A stretch of 64,000 nucleotides of DNA from Nocardioides ochotonae (GTDB taxonomy: Bacteria; Actinomycetota; Actinomycetes; Propionibacteriales; Nocardioidaceae). Below, one piece after another: positions 25,331-33,293 of the stretch (positions are counted from its first letter, which is position 1; each line of letters begins with the position of its first letter). The notes under the pieces were generated by a model that was not told where the DNA came from, did not search any database, and worked only from the letters and a program-made list of their open reading frames with translations. The DNA lies in assembly GCF_011420305.2 (NCBI RefSeq), contig NZ_CP061769.1, positions 3,459,001 through 3,523,000 on the forward strand, written 5' to 3'. Both the position numbers and the translations under genes were made by a program.

Positions 25331-27078
25331 GCACCACCGCCCTGCCCGTCGCCGACGGGCGCGCGCTGCGCTCCTACGTCAAGCGCCTCGCCCGCCGCCA
25401 CCCGCGGCTGCTGTACGGCGCCCTCGGGCTGCACGTCCTGGCCGCCGGCGCCGCGCTCGCGGCCCCGCGGCTGATCGGCGACCTGGTCGAGGCGGTCGAG
25501 GTCGGGACCACGGTGGGCCACGTCGACGACATCATGCTGCTGCTCGCCGGCTTCGTGGTCCTGCAGACGATCCTGACCCGCTTCGCCCGCTACCTCAGCC
25601 AGGTGCTGGGCGAGCAGGTCCTCGCCGAGCTGCGCGAGGACTTCGTCGAGGCCTCGCTGGCGCTGCCGGTCGGGGTCGTGGAGTCCGCCGGCTCCGGCGA
25701 CCTGCTCACCCGGACCTCGCGCGACGTCGACCAGCTCGGCTGGTCGGTGCGGTGGGCGCTGCCGGAGTGGACGATCGCCGTGGTCACCGCCGTGATCACC
25801 TTCGCCGCCGCGATCAGCGTCGGCTGGTGGGTGGCGCTGCCGTGCCTGCTCGGCGTACCGCCTCTGGTGATCGGCCTGCGCTGGTACCTCGCCCGTGCCA
25901 AGGACGGCTACCTGCGCGAGAGCGCGTCGTACTCCGCCATCAACGCGACCCTCACCGAGACCGTCGAGGGCGCGCGCACGGTCGAGGCGCTGGGCCTCGC
26001 CGAGGAACGGCTGCGGGCGATCGACGACGACATCCGCGAGTCCTTCCACGCCGAGCGCTACACGCTGCACCTGCGCACGGTGTTCTTCCCGAGCATGGAG
26101 CTGTCCTACCTGATCCCCACGGTGGCGACGCTGCTGCTGGGCGGCTACCTCTACACCGAGGGCCAGGTGTCGCTCGGCGACGTCACCGCCGCGGTGCTCT
26201 ACGTGCAGATGCTCATCGACCCCGTCGACCGGATCGTCTCGATCCTCGACGAGCTCCAGATGGGCGCCGCCTCGCTGGCCCGGCTCCTCGGCGTCGCCGA
26301 GGTGCCCGACGACCGCGAGGTCACCGGCGCGGTCCCGCGGGGCGAGCAGATCGAGGCCACGGACGTGCGGTTCTCCTACGTCGAGGGGCGCGACGTCCTG
26401 CACGGCGTCGACCTCGGCGTCGGCGTCGGCGAGCGGATCGCGATGGTCGGCCCCTCGGGCGCCGGCAAGTCCACCCTGGGCCGGCTGCTGGCGGGCATCC
26501 ACCCGCCGCGCACCGGCTCGGTGACCGTGGGCGGCGTCGGGCTGACCGAGCTGCCGCTCGACGACCTGCGCGGCCACGTGGCCCTGGTGACCCAGGAGCA
26601 CCACGTCTTCGCCGGCACGGTGCGCGACAACGTGGTGCTCGCCCGTCCCGGCGCCGGGGACGACGCCGTGCGCGAGGCGCTGGACGCCGTCGACGCGCTC
26701 GGCTGGGTCGAGGCGCTGCCCGGCGGGCTCGACGAGGTGGTCGGCTCCGGCGGCGCCACGCTGAGCGCCGCGCAGGCCCAGCAGGTCGCGCTGGCGCGGC
26801 TGGTGCTGGCCGACCCGCACACCCTGGTCCTCGACGAGGCGACCTCGCTGATCGACCCGCGCGCCGCCCGGCACCTCGAGCGCTCGCTGGCCGCGGTCCT
26901 CGAGGGCCGCACCGTCATCGCGATCGCGCACCGGCTCTTCTCCGCCCACGACGCCGACCGGGTGGCGGTGGTCGAGGACGGGCGGATCAGCGAGATCGGC
27001 TCGCACGACGAGCTGGTCGCCGCGGGCGGCTCGTACGCCGAGCTGTGGGACAGCTGGAACGGCAAGCACCACGACTGA
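25327..27078 (+). CDS. ABC exporter half-transporter with degenerate signature motif (subunit 2)
   Basis: Encodes 583 aa: membrane domain at about 25-310, ATPase domain at about 340-575. Walker A GPSGAGKST (375-383), Q-loop VTQEHHVF, Walker B VLDE (D503, E504) and switch His H535 (IAHRLFS) are intact. The ABC signature is LSAAQAQQ (479-486) instead of LSGGQ. Paired head-to-tail with subunit 1, its own nucleotide site would use the intact SGGQ of subunit 1, giving one working site. Translationally coupled to subunit 1 through ATGA. A 14-base-arm hairpin follows the stop. Confidence 0.94.
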   Translation: MSTTALPVADGRALRSYVKRLARRHPRLLYGALGLHVLAAGAALAAPRLIGDLVEAVEVGTTVGHVDDIMLLLAGFVVLQTILTRFARYLSQVLGEQVLAELREDFVEASLALPVGVVESAGSGDLLTRTSRDVDQLGWSVRWALPEWTIAVVTAVITFAAAISVGWWVALPCLLGVPPLVIGLRWYLARAKDGYLRESASYSAINATLTETVEGARTVEALGLAEERLRAIDDDIRESFHAERYTLHLRTVFFPSMELSYLIPTVATLLLGGYLYTEGQVSLGDVTAAVLYVQMLIDPVDRIVSILDELQMGAASLARLLGVAEVPDDREVTGAVPRGEQIEATDVRFSYVEGRDVLHGVDLGVGVGERIAMVGPSGAGKSTLGRLLAGIHPPRTGSVTVGGVGLTELPLDDLRGHVALVTQEHHVFAGTVRDNVVLARPGAGDDAVREALDAVDALGWVEALPGGLDEVVGSGGATLSAAQAQQVALARLVLADPHTLVLDEATSLIDPRAARHLERSLAAVLEGRTVIAIAHRLFSAHDADRVAVVEDGRISEIGSHDELVAAGGSYAELWDSWNGKHHD

Positions 27079-27079
27079 G

Positions 27080-27116
27080 CCGGCGCCGGGGCCCGCGGTG
27101 CAGGCCCCGGCGCCGG
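27080..27116. terminator. Bidirectional hairpin between the ABC exporter and npdG
   Basis: Perfect 14-base arms, CCGGCGCCGGGGCC at 27080-27093 and its complement at 27103-27116, with a 9-base loop. It fills the gap between two converging genes, so it can end both transcripts. Confidence 0.75.
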
Positions 27117-27123
27117 GTGCGGC

Positions 27124-27810
27124 TCAGCGCTCGACGTCCTCCAGGCCGCTGAGGCGGATGCCGGAGTTGACCTTGTACTTGCGGTTCACCGAGATCAGCA
27201 CCGCGGTGAGCGGCTCGAGCACCCGGGCCAGGCGCAGCTTGCCGGCGTCGACGCCGCGGCGGCTGGTGACCGCGACCGCGAGGTCCTGGGCGACCTGCTT
27301 CGCCTCCACGACGTCACCGACCACGAGGACGTCCTCGTCGAGGTAGTCGTGCTCGCCCCACAGGTGGACGGCCGAGACGTTGTGGAAGGCGCCGACCACG
27401 GTCGCCTCGGGCGCGAGGGACTGGGCGTGCTCGGCGGCTGAGCCCTCCCCCTCGTCGATGACGCGACCGTGCGCGCCCCGCTTGTCGAAGGCCAGCGGGT
27501 TCACGCACGAGATGACGGTCTTGCCGGCCAGGTCGAGGCTGGCGACCAGCTCGTCGTGGCCGTCCCACGGCACGGCGAGCAGCACCACGTCGGCGGCGGC
27601 GACGGCGTCGGCGTTCGAGGCGCCGGTGACCTGGCCCGCACCCTCGAGGCCGGCGAGCCGCTCGGTGACCTCCTGCGCCACCGGCTCGGCCTTCTCCGCC
27701 GAGCGGGAGCCCAGGACCACAGTGTGGCCGTGGCGGGCGAAGCGGTAGCCGAGGCCCTTGCCCTGCGGGCCGGTGCCTCCGATCACGGCGATGCGGTAGG
27801 ACGACGACAA
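27124..27810 (-). CDS. npdG: F420H2:NADP+ oxidoreductase (NADPH-dependent F420 reductase)
   Basis: Encodes 228 aa, the family's usual length. The Rossmann motif IAVIGGTGPQGKGLGYRFA near the start, VVLGSRS (NADP phosphate pocket), VVLLAVPW and the conserved VVGAFHNVSA identify the Fno/NpdG family. It passes hydride between NADPH and coenzyme F420 and so supplies F420H2 to enzymes such as the divergent LLM oxidoreductase. The start is a TTG (27810) with GAGGAG 7 bases upstream. Divergent from the LLM gene by 158 bases that contain a palindrome. Confidence 0.93.
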   Translation of the reverse strand: MSSSYRIAVIGGTGPQGKGLGYRFARHGHTVVLGSRSAEKAEPVAQEVTERLAGLEGAGQVTGASNADAVAAADVVLLAVPWDGHDELVASLDLAGKTVISCVNPLAFDKRGAHGRVIDEGEGSAAEHAQSLAPEATVVGAFHNVSAVHLWGEHDYLDEDVLVVGDVVEAKQVAQDLAVAVTSRRGVDAGKLRLARVLEPLTAVLISVNRKYKVNSGIRLSGLEDVER

Positions 27811-27912
27811 GGTTGCTCTCCTCGGGTATCAGCGACTGTGTTGCCGCGATGATCCCAGCATCCGGGGACCGGCGTGGCGCGCAGTATCGAGGAGTGGCAC
27901 GCGCTGCTACCT

Positions 27913-27929
27913 TGACAGTTCCGCTGTCA
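27913..27929. promoter_or_regulatory. Palindromic operator candidate TGACAG-N5-CTGTCA (copy 1)
   Basis: TGACAG (27913-27918) and CTGTCA (27924-27929) with a 5-base spacer lie between divergent npdG and the LLM oxidoreductase gene. A TTGACA hexamer overlaps the left arm. The same palindrome, with identical spacing and the same CAG flank on the right, sits between the MerR regulator and the acyl-CoA dehydrogenase at 31939-31955. The MerR protein is the natural candidate to bind both; this is inference. Confidence 0.65.
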
Positions 27930-27968
27930 CAGACGTCGGTCCCCGACGTCGAGCCCGAGAGGTGCCGC

Positions 27969-28997
27969 ATGAAGCTGTCGATGACCTTGGTGTACGCCGG
28001 CAACCCCCGCGAGAGCGCCGAGCAGGTCGTCGGCCTCGAGAAGGCCGGCCTGGACACCATCTGGGTGGCCGAGCCGTACGGCTTCGACGCGCCGACGCTG
28101 ATGGGCTACCTCGCCGCCCGCACCGAGACCGTCGAGATCGGCGCCGGGATCCTCAACGTCTACTCGCGCACCCCCGGCGCGCTGCTCCAGACCGCGGCCG
28201 GACTCGACAACGTGTCCGGCGGGCGCGCGGTCATCGGCCTCGGCGCCTCCGGCCCCCAGGTCATCGAGGGCTTCCACGGCGTGCCCTACGACCGGCCGCT
28301 GGGGCGCACCCGCGAGGCCATCGAGATCATCCGCATGGGCCTGCGCCGCGAGCCGCTTGTCCACGACGGCATCTTCACGCTGCCGCTGCCGGCGGACCAG
28401 GGCCTCGGGCTCGGCAAGCCGCTGAAGCTGCTGAACCGCCCCGAGCGGCCGGTCGTCCCGCTGTGGGTGGCAGCGCTGGGCGAGCGCAACGTCGCGATGA
28501 CCGCCGAGGTCGCCGACGGCTGGCTGCCGTTCCTCTTCTTCCCCGAGAAGGCGCACACCGTGTGGGGCGACGCCCTGGCCCGCGGCGCGGCGAAGCGCTC
28601 CCCCGAGCTCGGCCCGCTGGAGATCAGCGCCGGCGGCGTCGTCGCCATCGGCGAGGACGTCAAGGGGGCGCTCGACCTGATGCGCCCCATGTACGCCCTC
28701 TACGTCGGTGGCATGGGCGCACGCGGCAAGAACTTCTACAACCAGCTGGCCTGCGAGTACGGCTACGAGAAGGAGGCCGCGGAGATCCAGGACCTCTACC
28801 TCGCCGGGAAGAAGCGCGAGGCCGAGGCGAAGGTGCCGCTGGAGTGGCTGGAGGCCGGCAACCTGGTCGGCCCCGCGTCGTACGTCCAGGAGCGGATCGC
28901 GGCCTTCCGCGAGGCGGGCGTGACCAACCTCCAGGTCATGCCGGCGACCGAGGACCCGGCGGCCACCGTCGCGCAGGTCAAGGAGTGGGTCTCCTGA
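27969..28997 (+). CDS. LLM class F420-dependent oxidoreductase
   Basis: Encodes 342 aa. Starts MKLSMTLVYAGNPRESAEQV, then GLDTIWVAEPYGFDAPTLMGYLA and IEIGAGILNVYSRTPGALLQTAAGLD, the luciferase-like TIM barrel; GRAVIGLGASGPQV is the typical loop after strand 5. Members reduce or oxidise substrates with F420. The sequence style resembles the mycobacterial MSMEG_2249-like/TIGR03559 group; the substrate is unknown. The ATG at 27969 has GAGAGG 6 bases upstream; a much longer open frame upstream is not credible. It lies divergent from npdG, which can supply its cofactor. Confidence 0.93.
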   Translation: MKLSMTLVYAGNPRESAEQVVGLEKAGLDTIWVAEPYGFDAPTLMGYLAARTETVEIGAGILNVYSRTPGALLQTAAGLDNVSGGRAVIGLGASGPQVIEGFHGVPYDRPLGRTREAIEIIRMGLRREPLVHDGIFTLPLPADQGLGLGKPLKLLNRPERPVVPLWVAALGERNVAMTAEVADGWLPFLFFPEKAHTVWGDALARGAAKRSPELGPLEISAGGVVAIGEDVKGALDLMRPMYALYVGGMGARGKNFYNQLACEYGYEKEAAEIQDLYLAGKKREAEAKVPLEWLEAGNLVGPASYVQERIAAFREAGVTNLQVMPATEDPAATVAQVKEWVS

Positions 28998-29082
28998 CCC
29001 ACGCCGTCACCGCCGCCGCAGGGCTCGGGGTGCGTGTGGCAGGGTGACTGCCGCACCCAGAGCCGATCCGGGAGGACCCTCC

Positions 29083-31209
29083 GTGCGCCGCAGTGGTTTC
29101 CGCGACGACATCCAGGGGATGCGAGCCCTCGCCGTGCTGGCGATCCTGCTCTACCACGCGGGCTACAGCCCCTACCCGGGCGGCTTCGTCACCCTCGACG
29201 TGTTCTTCGTGGTCTCGGGGTTCTTGATCACCTTCCTGCTGCTGCGCGAGATCCGGCGCGACGCCACGATCTCGCTGGTCGGGTTCTACGCGCGCCGGGC
29301 CCGCCGGATCCTGCCGGCGGCGACCTTCGTGACCCTGGTGACCGTCGCGGCGTCCTGGCACTTCCTCAACGTCGTGGACGCCCGCGACGCGGCGTACGAC
29401 GGGCTGTGGGCGGCGTTCTTCGGCGCGAACGTCCGCTTCGCCATGGAGGACACCGACTACTTCGCCCAGGACGTCCCGCCCTCGCCGCTCCAGCACTACT
29501 GGTCGCTGGCGGTCGAGGAGCAGTTCTACCTGGTGCTGCCGCTCGTGCTGGTGCTGTGCCTGATGTGGGTGCGGCGCCGACGGGCCGGCGTCAGGTCCGG
29601 CGTGCGCGCCGCCGAGCGCTCGCCGCTGCCGGCGATCGCGGCGCTGCTGGGCGTCATGACGCTGGCCAGCTTCGCCTGGTCGCTGCACGCCTCGAGCGCG
29701 AGCCCGGACACGGCGTACTTCTCGACCTTCACCCGGGCCTGGGAGTTCGGCGTCGGGGCGCTGCTGGCCATGGCCGCCCCGTTCTTCGCCGGCGGCCTGC
29801 CCGCCTGGGCGCGCAACGCGCTGGCCGGCGCCGGGCTCGCCGCGATCGTCGCCGCCTGCTTCCTGATCACCGAGGAGACCCCGTTCCCCGGCTGGGCCGC
29901 GCTGCTGCCGGTGCTGGGCACGGGCGCGGTCATGGTCGCGGGTGCCGAGCACCGCGGCACCCCGCCGCTGGCGCAGCGGCTGCTCGGGATGCGCCCGCTG
30001 CGGGCCGTCGGCGACGCGTCGTACTCGCTGTACCTGTGGCACTGGCCGGTGCTGGCGATCGCCAGCCAGCACCTCGGCCGCGACCTGACCGGACGCGAGA
30101 CGCTGGTCGCGGTCGCGTTCATCGCGGTGCTCACCTGGGCCAGCTACCGCTGGATCGAGACGCCCTTCCGGACGCTGTCACCGACCCCGCTCTCCCGGGC
30201 GCTCACCCTCTACCCCGCCTCCGTCGCCGTCGTGCTGGTCGGCTGCCTGGCCTCGGTGTCGGTCCTGGACCGCTCCTTCGACGACGACGCCCCCGCGATC
30301 AGCGTCTCGACGTACAGCACCGCACCGTCGGGCGAGGAGCTCTCCGACGACTCCGCGGTCGCGCTGGTGCAGGCCTCGGTCGCGGCGGCGCTGGACGAGG
30401 CACCCGTGCCCGGCTCGCTGGAGCCGCCCGTGCTCGAGCTGCGCAAGGACCGCGCCGACGTCGGCGAGTGCGACTACCGCGAGGAGCCGTGGACGCTGTG
30501 CGTGCGCGGCGACGCCGACGCCGAGCGCACCCTGGTGCTGCTCGGCAACTCCCACGGACGCCACTGGATCCCGGCCCTCGACCCGATCGCACAGGACGCC
30601 GGCTACCGCGCGTACTACCTGGTGCGCCCGGGGTGCAGCCCGGTCCGGGTCGCGCACGGCACCCTCGACGGCGAGGAGGTGACCGACTGCACCCGCTTCA
30701 ACGAGTGGGCCACCGAGCAGGTCGCCGAGCTCGCGCCCGACCTGCTGATCGTCACCGGTACGCCGCCGGCGCGCGCGATCATCGACGGCGAGCTGGTCCG
30801 CGACGAGGACACCCTGCGCGAGGCGACCCGCACCGGCTTCGCCGACCTGCTGGACGAGGTCTCCCCGCACGCCGGACGCACGGTGCTGCTCGGCGACACC
30901 CCCAAGCGCACCGACAGTCCCGTGGACTGCCTCGGCCGCACCGGCGCGCACCTGGGCGACTGCCTCGGCGAACCCCTCGAGCACCCCCGGCTGGTCGCCC
31001 TGGACAGCCGCCGGACCGCCCGCGCACGCGACATCGACTTCATCGACACGCACCGCTGGTTCTGCACCGACGAGGGCTGCCCCGCGGTCGTCGGCTCCCA
31101 CGTCGTGATGCGCGACCCCGAGCACGTCACCACCGTGTACGCCGCCCAGCTGGCCGACGCGCTGGCCGACGCCCTCGAGCTCAGCCCTGCTTCAGCGAAC
31201 GGGCGATGA
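29083..31209 (+). CDS. Acyltransferase 3 with C-terminal SGNH domain (OafA/YrhL-like)
   Basis: Encodes 708 aa. The N-terminal part has 10-11 membrane helices with FRDDIQGMRALAVLAILLYHAG (catalytic His of acyltransferase 3 near residue 25), FYARRARRILPA and HYWSLAVEEQFYLVLP. The extracellular C-terminal domain has the SGNH serine block LLGNSHGRHW and a final H-containing region (GSHVVMRD), as in OafA-type sugar O-acetyltransferases. It probably acylates a cell-surface glycan. The GTG at 29083 is chosen because GGAGG lies 7 bases upstream; a GTG at 29044 would add 13 residues. Its last 29 bases overlap the convergent merR gene. Confidence 0.9.
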   Translation: MRRSGFRDDIQGMRALAVLAILLYHAGYSPYPGGFVTLDVFFVVSGFLITFLLLREIRRDATISLVGFYARRARRILPAATFVTLVTVAASWHFLNVVDARDAAYDGLWAAFFGANVRFAMEDTDYFAQDVPPSPLQHYWSLAVEEQFYLVLPLVLVLCLMWVRRRRAGVRSGVRAAERSPLPAIAALLGVMTLASFAWSLHASSASPDTAYFSTFTRAWEFGVGALLAMAAPFFAGGLPAWARNALAGAGLAAIVAACFLITEETPFPGWAALLPVLGTGAVMVAGAEHRGTPPLAQRLLGMRPLRAVGDASYSLYLWHWPVLAIASQHLGRDLTGRETLVAVAFIAVLTWASYRWIETPFRTLSPTPLSRALTLYPASVAVVLVGCLASVSVLDRSFDDDAPAISVSTYSTAPSGEELSDDSAVALVQASVAAALDEAPVPGSLEPPVLELRKDRADVGECDYREEPWTLCVRGDADAERTLVLLGNSHGRHWIPALDPIAQDAGYRAYYLVRPGCSPVRVAHGTLDGEEVTDCTRFNEWATEQVAELAPDLLIVTGTPPARAIIDGELVRDEDTLREATRTGFADLLDEVSPHAGRTVLLGDTPKRTDSPVDCLGRTGAHLGDCLGEPLEHPRLVALDSRRTARARDIDFIDTHRWFCTDEGCPAVVGSHVVMRDPEHVTTVYAAQLADALADALELSPASANGR

Positions 31210-31900
31210 CGGCGTTCGCGGCGCGCTGGAACCCCGCCACCACCGCCTCCAGGGTCAGCTGACGCAGCCGGGACATCGTGCGCTCGAGGCGCGCGGCGTC
31301 CTCCGGCGAGTGCGCCGCGCGGCGGTATGGCGCCAGCACCCCCTCGCGCAGCACCTCGGTGAGCTCGTCGGCCAGCGCGGTCATGTGCCGGCGGATCGCC
31401 TCCCCCGCGGCCTCGACGGCGTCCTCGGGGACGTCCAGGTCGAGCAGCTCCACGCCCACGCGGAGGCTGGGCAGCGCGACGTACCCGGTGGCGCCGCGCT
31501 CGATGCTGCCGACCTTCTCCAGCATCGTGAGGTCGTGCTCGTCCAGGCTGCGCCCGGCGCGCTCCTCGAGCTCCTCGCGGGTGAGCTCGACCGCCGGCTG
31601 GCCGGTCCAGGAGGTGAGCATCGCGCGCTGGAGCGCGAGCTCCTCGACCGTGGCGTCCGCCGGGAGCCCGGCGAGGAAGCGCTCGATGGCCTGGAGGGTG
31701 AAGCCGTGCTCCTGCAGCGCGCGCACCATGTCCAGCCGGGCGCGGTGCTCGGCGCCGTAGTAGGCGACCCGACCCCGGCGTACCGGCGGCGGCACCAGCC
31801 CGAGGCTGGCGTAGTAGCGCGTCGTGCGCACGGTGGTCCTAGTCACCGCCGCGAGCTCGTCGATCGTGAGCAGCTGCTCGCCGTCCGCGTCCTCGCCCAT
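31181..31900 (-). CDS. MerR family transcriptional regulator
   Basis: Encodes 239 aa. An N-terminal winged helix (LTIDELAAVTRTTVRTTRYY, then LVPPPVRRGRVAYYG and HRARLDMVRALQEHGFTLQAIERFL) is followed by a long helical effector domain of about 160 residues without the cysteines of metal sensors. It is divergent from an acyl-CoA dehydrogenase/CoA ligase operon and probably controls it through the palindrome at 31938-31956; an acyl-CoA or related ligand is an inference from context. TACCGT lies 7 bases before the ATG, so the message may be leaderless. The 3' end overlaps the acyltransferase gene by 29 bases. Confidence 0.9.
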   Translation of the reverse strand: MGEDADGEQLLTIDELAAVTRTTVRTTRYYASLGLVPPPVRRGRVAYYGAEHRARLDMVRALQEHGFTLQAIERFLAGLPADATVEELALQRAMLTSWTGQPAVELTREELEERAGRSLDEHDLTMLEKVGSIERGATGYVALPSLRVGVELLDLDVPEDAVEAAGEAIRRHMTALADELTEVLREGVLAPYRRAAHSPEDAARLERTMSRLRQLTLEAVVAGFQRAANAVIARSLKQG

Positions 31901-31937
31901 GCCGTCAACGGTATCGGCCCGCCCCGCACCTTGAATC

Positions 31938-31956
31938 GTGACAGCGATGCTGTCAC
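31938..31956. promoter_or_regulatory. Palindromic operator candidate (copy 2), merR/fadE intergenic region
   Basis: GTGACAGCGATGCTGTCAC is a perfect 8-base inverted repeat around GAT. Its core TGACAG-N5-CTGTCA equals the site at 27913-27929. It lies between TTGAAT (31931-31936) and CACAGT (31954-31959), a plausible -35/-10 pair with 17-base spacing for the acyl-CoA dehydrogenase, so a bound regulator would sit on that promoter. Confidence 0.7.
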
Positions 31957-32044
31957 AGTTGTGCTGTGCGAGACCTCGGTCACGTGCACGACGCGACCCA
32001 CGACGGCCGCACCACGCCGCGGACGCCACTTCGGAAGGAACCCC

Positions 32045-33193
32045 ATGCCTGAGACCCCGTCGATCCTCGAGCAGGAGCACGAGGACTTCCGTGCCACCAT
32101 GCGCGCGTTCCTGGAGAAGGAGGTCGTCCCGTTCCACGACGAGTGGGAGCGCGAGGGCCAGGTCTCCCGCGAGGTCTGGCGCAAGGCCGGCGAGGCCGGG
32201 CTGCTCTGCTTCGACGTCGAGGAGGAGTACGGCGGCCCGGGGATCAAGGACTTCCGCTACAACATGGTCGTCTCCGACGAGATCGGCCGCGTGGGCGCCA
32301 GCGGGCTGGGCTTCCCGGTCCACACCGACATCATCGTCCCCTACATCAGCCAGCTCGGGACGCCGGAGCAGAAGCAGCGCTGGCTGCCCGGCCTGGTCAG
32401 CGGCGAGCTGATCTCCTCGATCGCGATGACCGAGCCGGGCGCGGGCTCCGACCTCCAGGGCATCCGCACGACCGCCGTCGACAAGGGCGACCACTACGTC
32501 CTCAACGGCTCCAAGACCTTCATCAGCAACGGCATCCTGTCCGACCTGGTGATCGTGGTGGCACGCACCAACCCCGAGGCCGGGCACCAGGGCATCAGCC
32601 TGCTCGTCGTCGAGCGCGGGATGGCCGGCTTCGAGCGCGGTCGCAACCTCGACAAGATCGGCCTCAAGGCCCAGGACACCGCCGAGCTGTTCTTCGACAA
32701 CGTCGTGGTGCCCAAGGAGAACCTGCTCGGCGAGGAGGGCGCGGGCTTCATCAACCTGATGGTGAACCTGCCCCAGGAGCGGATCTCGATCGCCGCGATC
32801 GCGGTCGCCGCCTGCGAGCACATCCTGCGCCTGAGCCTGGACTACGCCAAGGAGCGCGAGGCGTTCGGCAAGCCGATCGGCAAGTTCCAGCACAACCGGT
32901 TCCTGCTCGCCGAGATGGCCACCGAGGTCCACATCGCGCGGCTGTTCGTCAACGACTGCGTGCTCAAGCTCAACGAGGGCAAGGTCGACACCGCACTGGC
33001 CTCGATGGCGAAGTGGTGGACCACCGAGCTGCAGAAGAAGCTCGCCGACCAGGGCGTCCAGCTGCACGGCGGCTACGGCTACATGAACGAGTACCCGATC
33101 GCGAAGGCCTACGTGGACAGCCGGATCCAGACGATCTACGGCGGCACGACCGAGATCCAGAAGGAGATCATCGGGCGCACCCTCGGGATCTGA
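32045..33193 (+). CDS. Acyl-CoA dehydrogenase (long-chain/isovaleryl-type active site)
   Basis: Encodes 382 aa, a standard soluble FAD-dependent dehydrogenase of beta-oxidation. AMTEPGAGSDLQGI (flavin/substrate loop) and the C-terminal IYGGTTEIQKEIIGR are the two family signatures. The usual short/medium-chain catalytic Glu in the last motif is Gly here (G366), while LPQER places E245 at the position used by long-chain and isovaleryl-CoA dehydrogenases. It oxidises an acyl-CoA to the enoyl-CoA. AAGGA is 5 bases before the ATG. It forms an operon with the downstream CoA ligase and is divergent from merR. Confidence 0.94.
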   Translation: MPETPSILEQEHEDFRATMRAFLEKEVVPFHDEWEREGQVSREVWRKAGEAGLLCFDVEEEYGGPGIKDFRYNMVVSDEIGRVGASGLGFPVHTDIIVPYISQLGTPEQKQRWLPGLVSGELISSIAMTEPGAGSDLQGIRTTAVDKGDHYVLNGSKTFISNGILSDLVIVVARTNPEAGHQGISLLVVERGMAGFERGRNLDKIGLKAQDTAELFFDNVVVPKENLLGEEGAGFINLMVNLPQERISIAAIAVAACEHILRLSLDYAKEREAFGKPIGKFQHNRFLLAEMATEVHIARLFVNDCVLKLNEGKVDTALASMAKWWTTELQKKLADQGVQLHGGYGYMNEYPIAKAYVDSRIQTIYGGTTEIQKEIIGRTLGI

Positions 33194-33293
33194 GGCGCCC
33201 CGCGGTGGGGTGGGGGGGGTTGCGCGCGAGCGGGATCGGCAGGAGCATCCGCAGGGCCGAGACGCTGCAGCCGGATCTGCCGAGGAGCCCCCG

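Noticed and set aside
33199..33221. G-rich run as a possible G-quadruplex or phase-variable tract
   Set aside because: Eight consecutive Gs lie in a short operon gap, but the run is not in a coding region or promoter core. Nothing else supports a switch.
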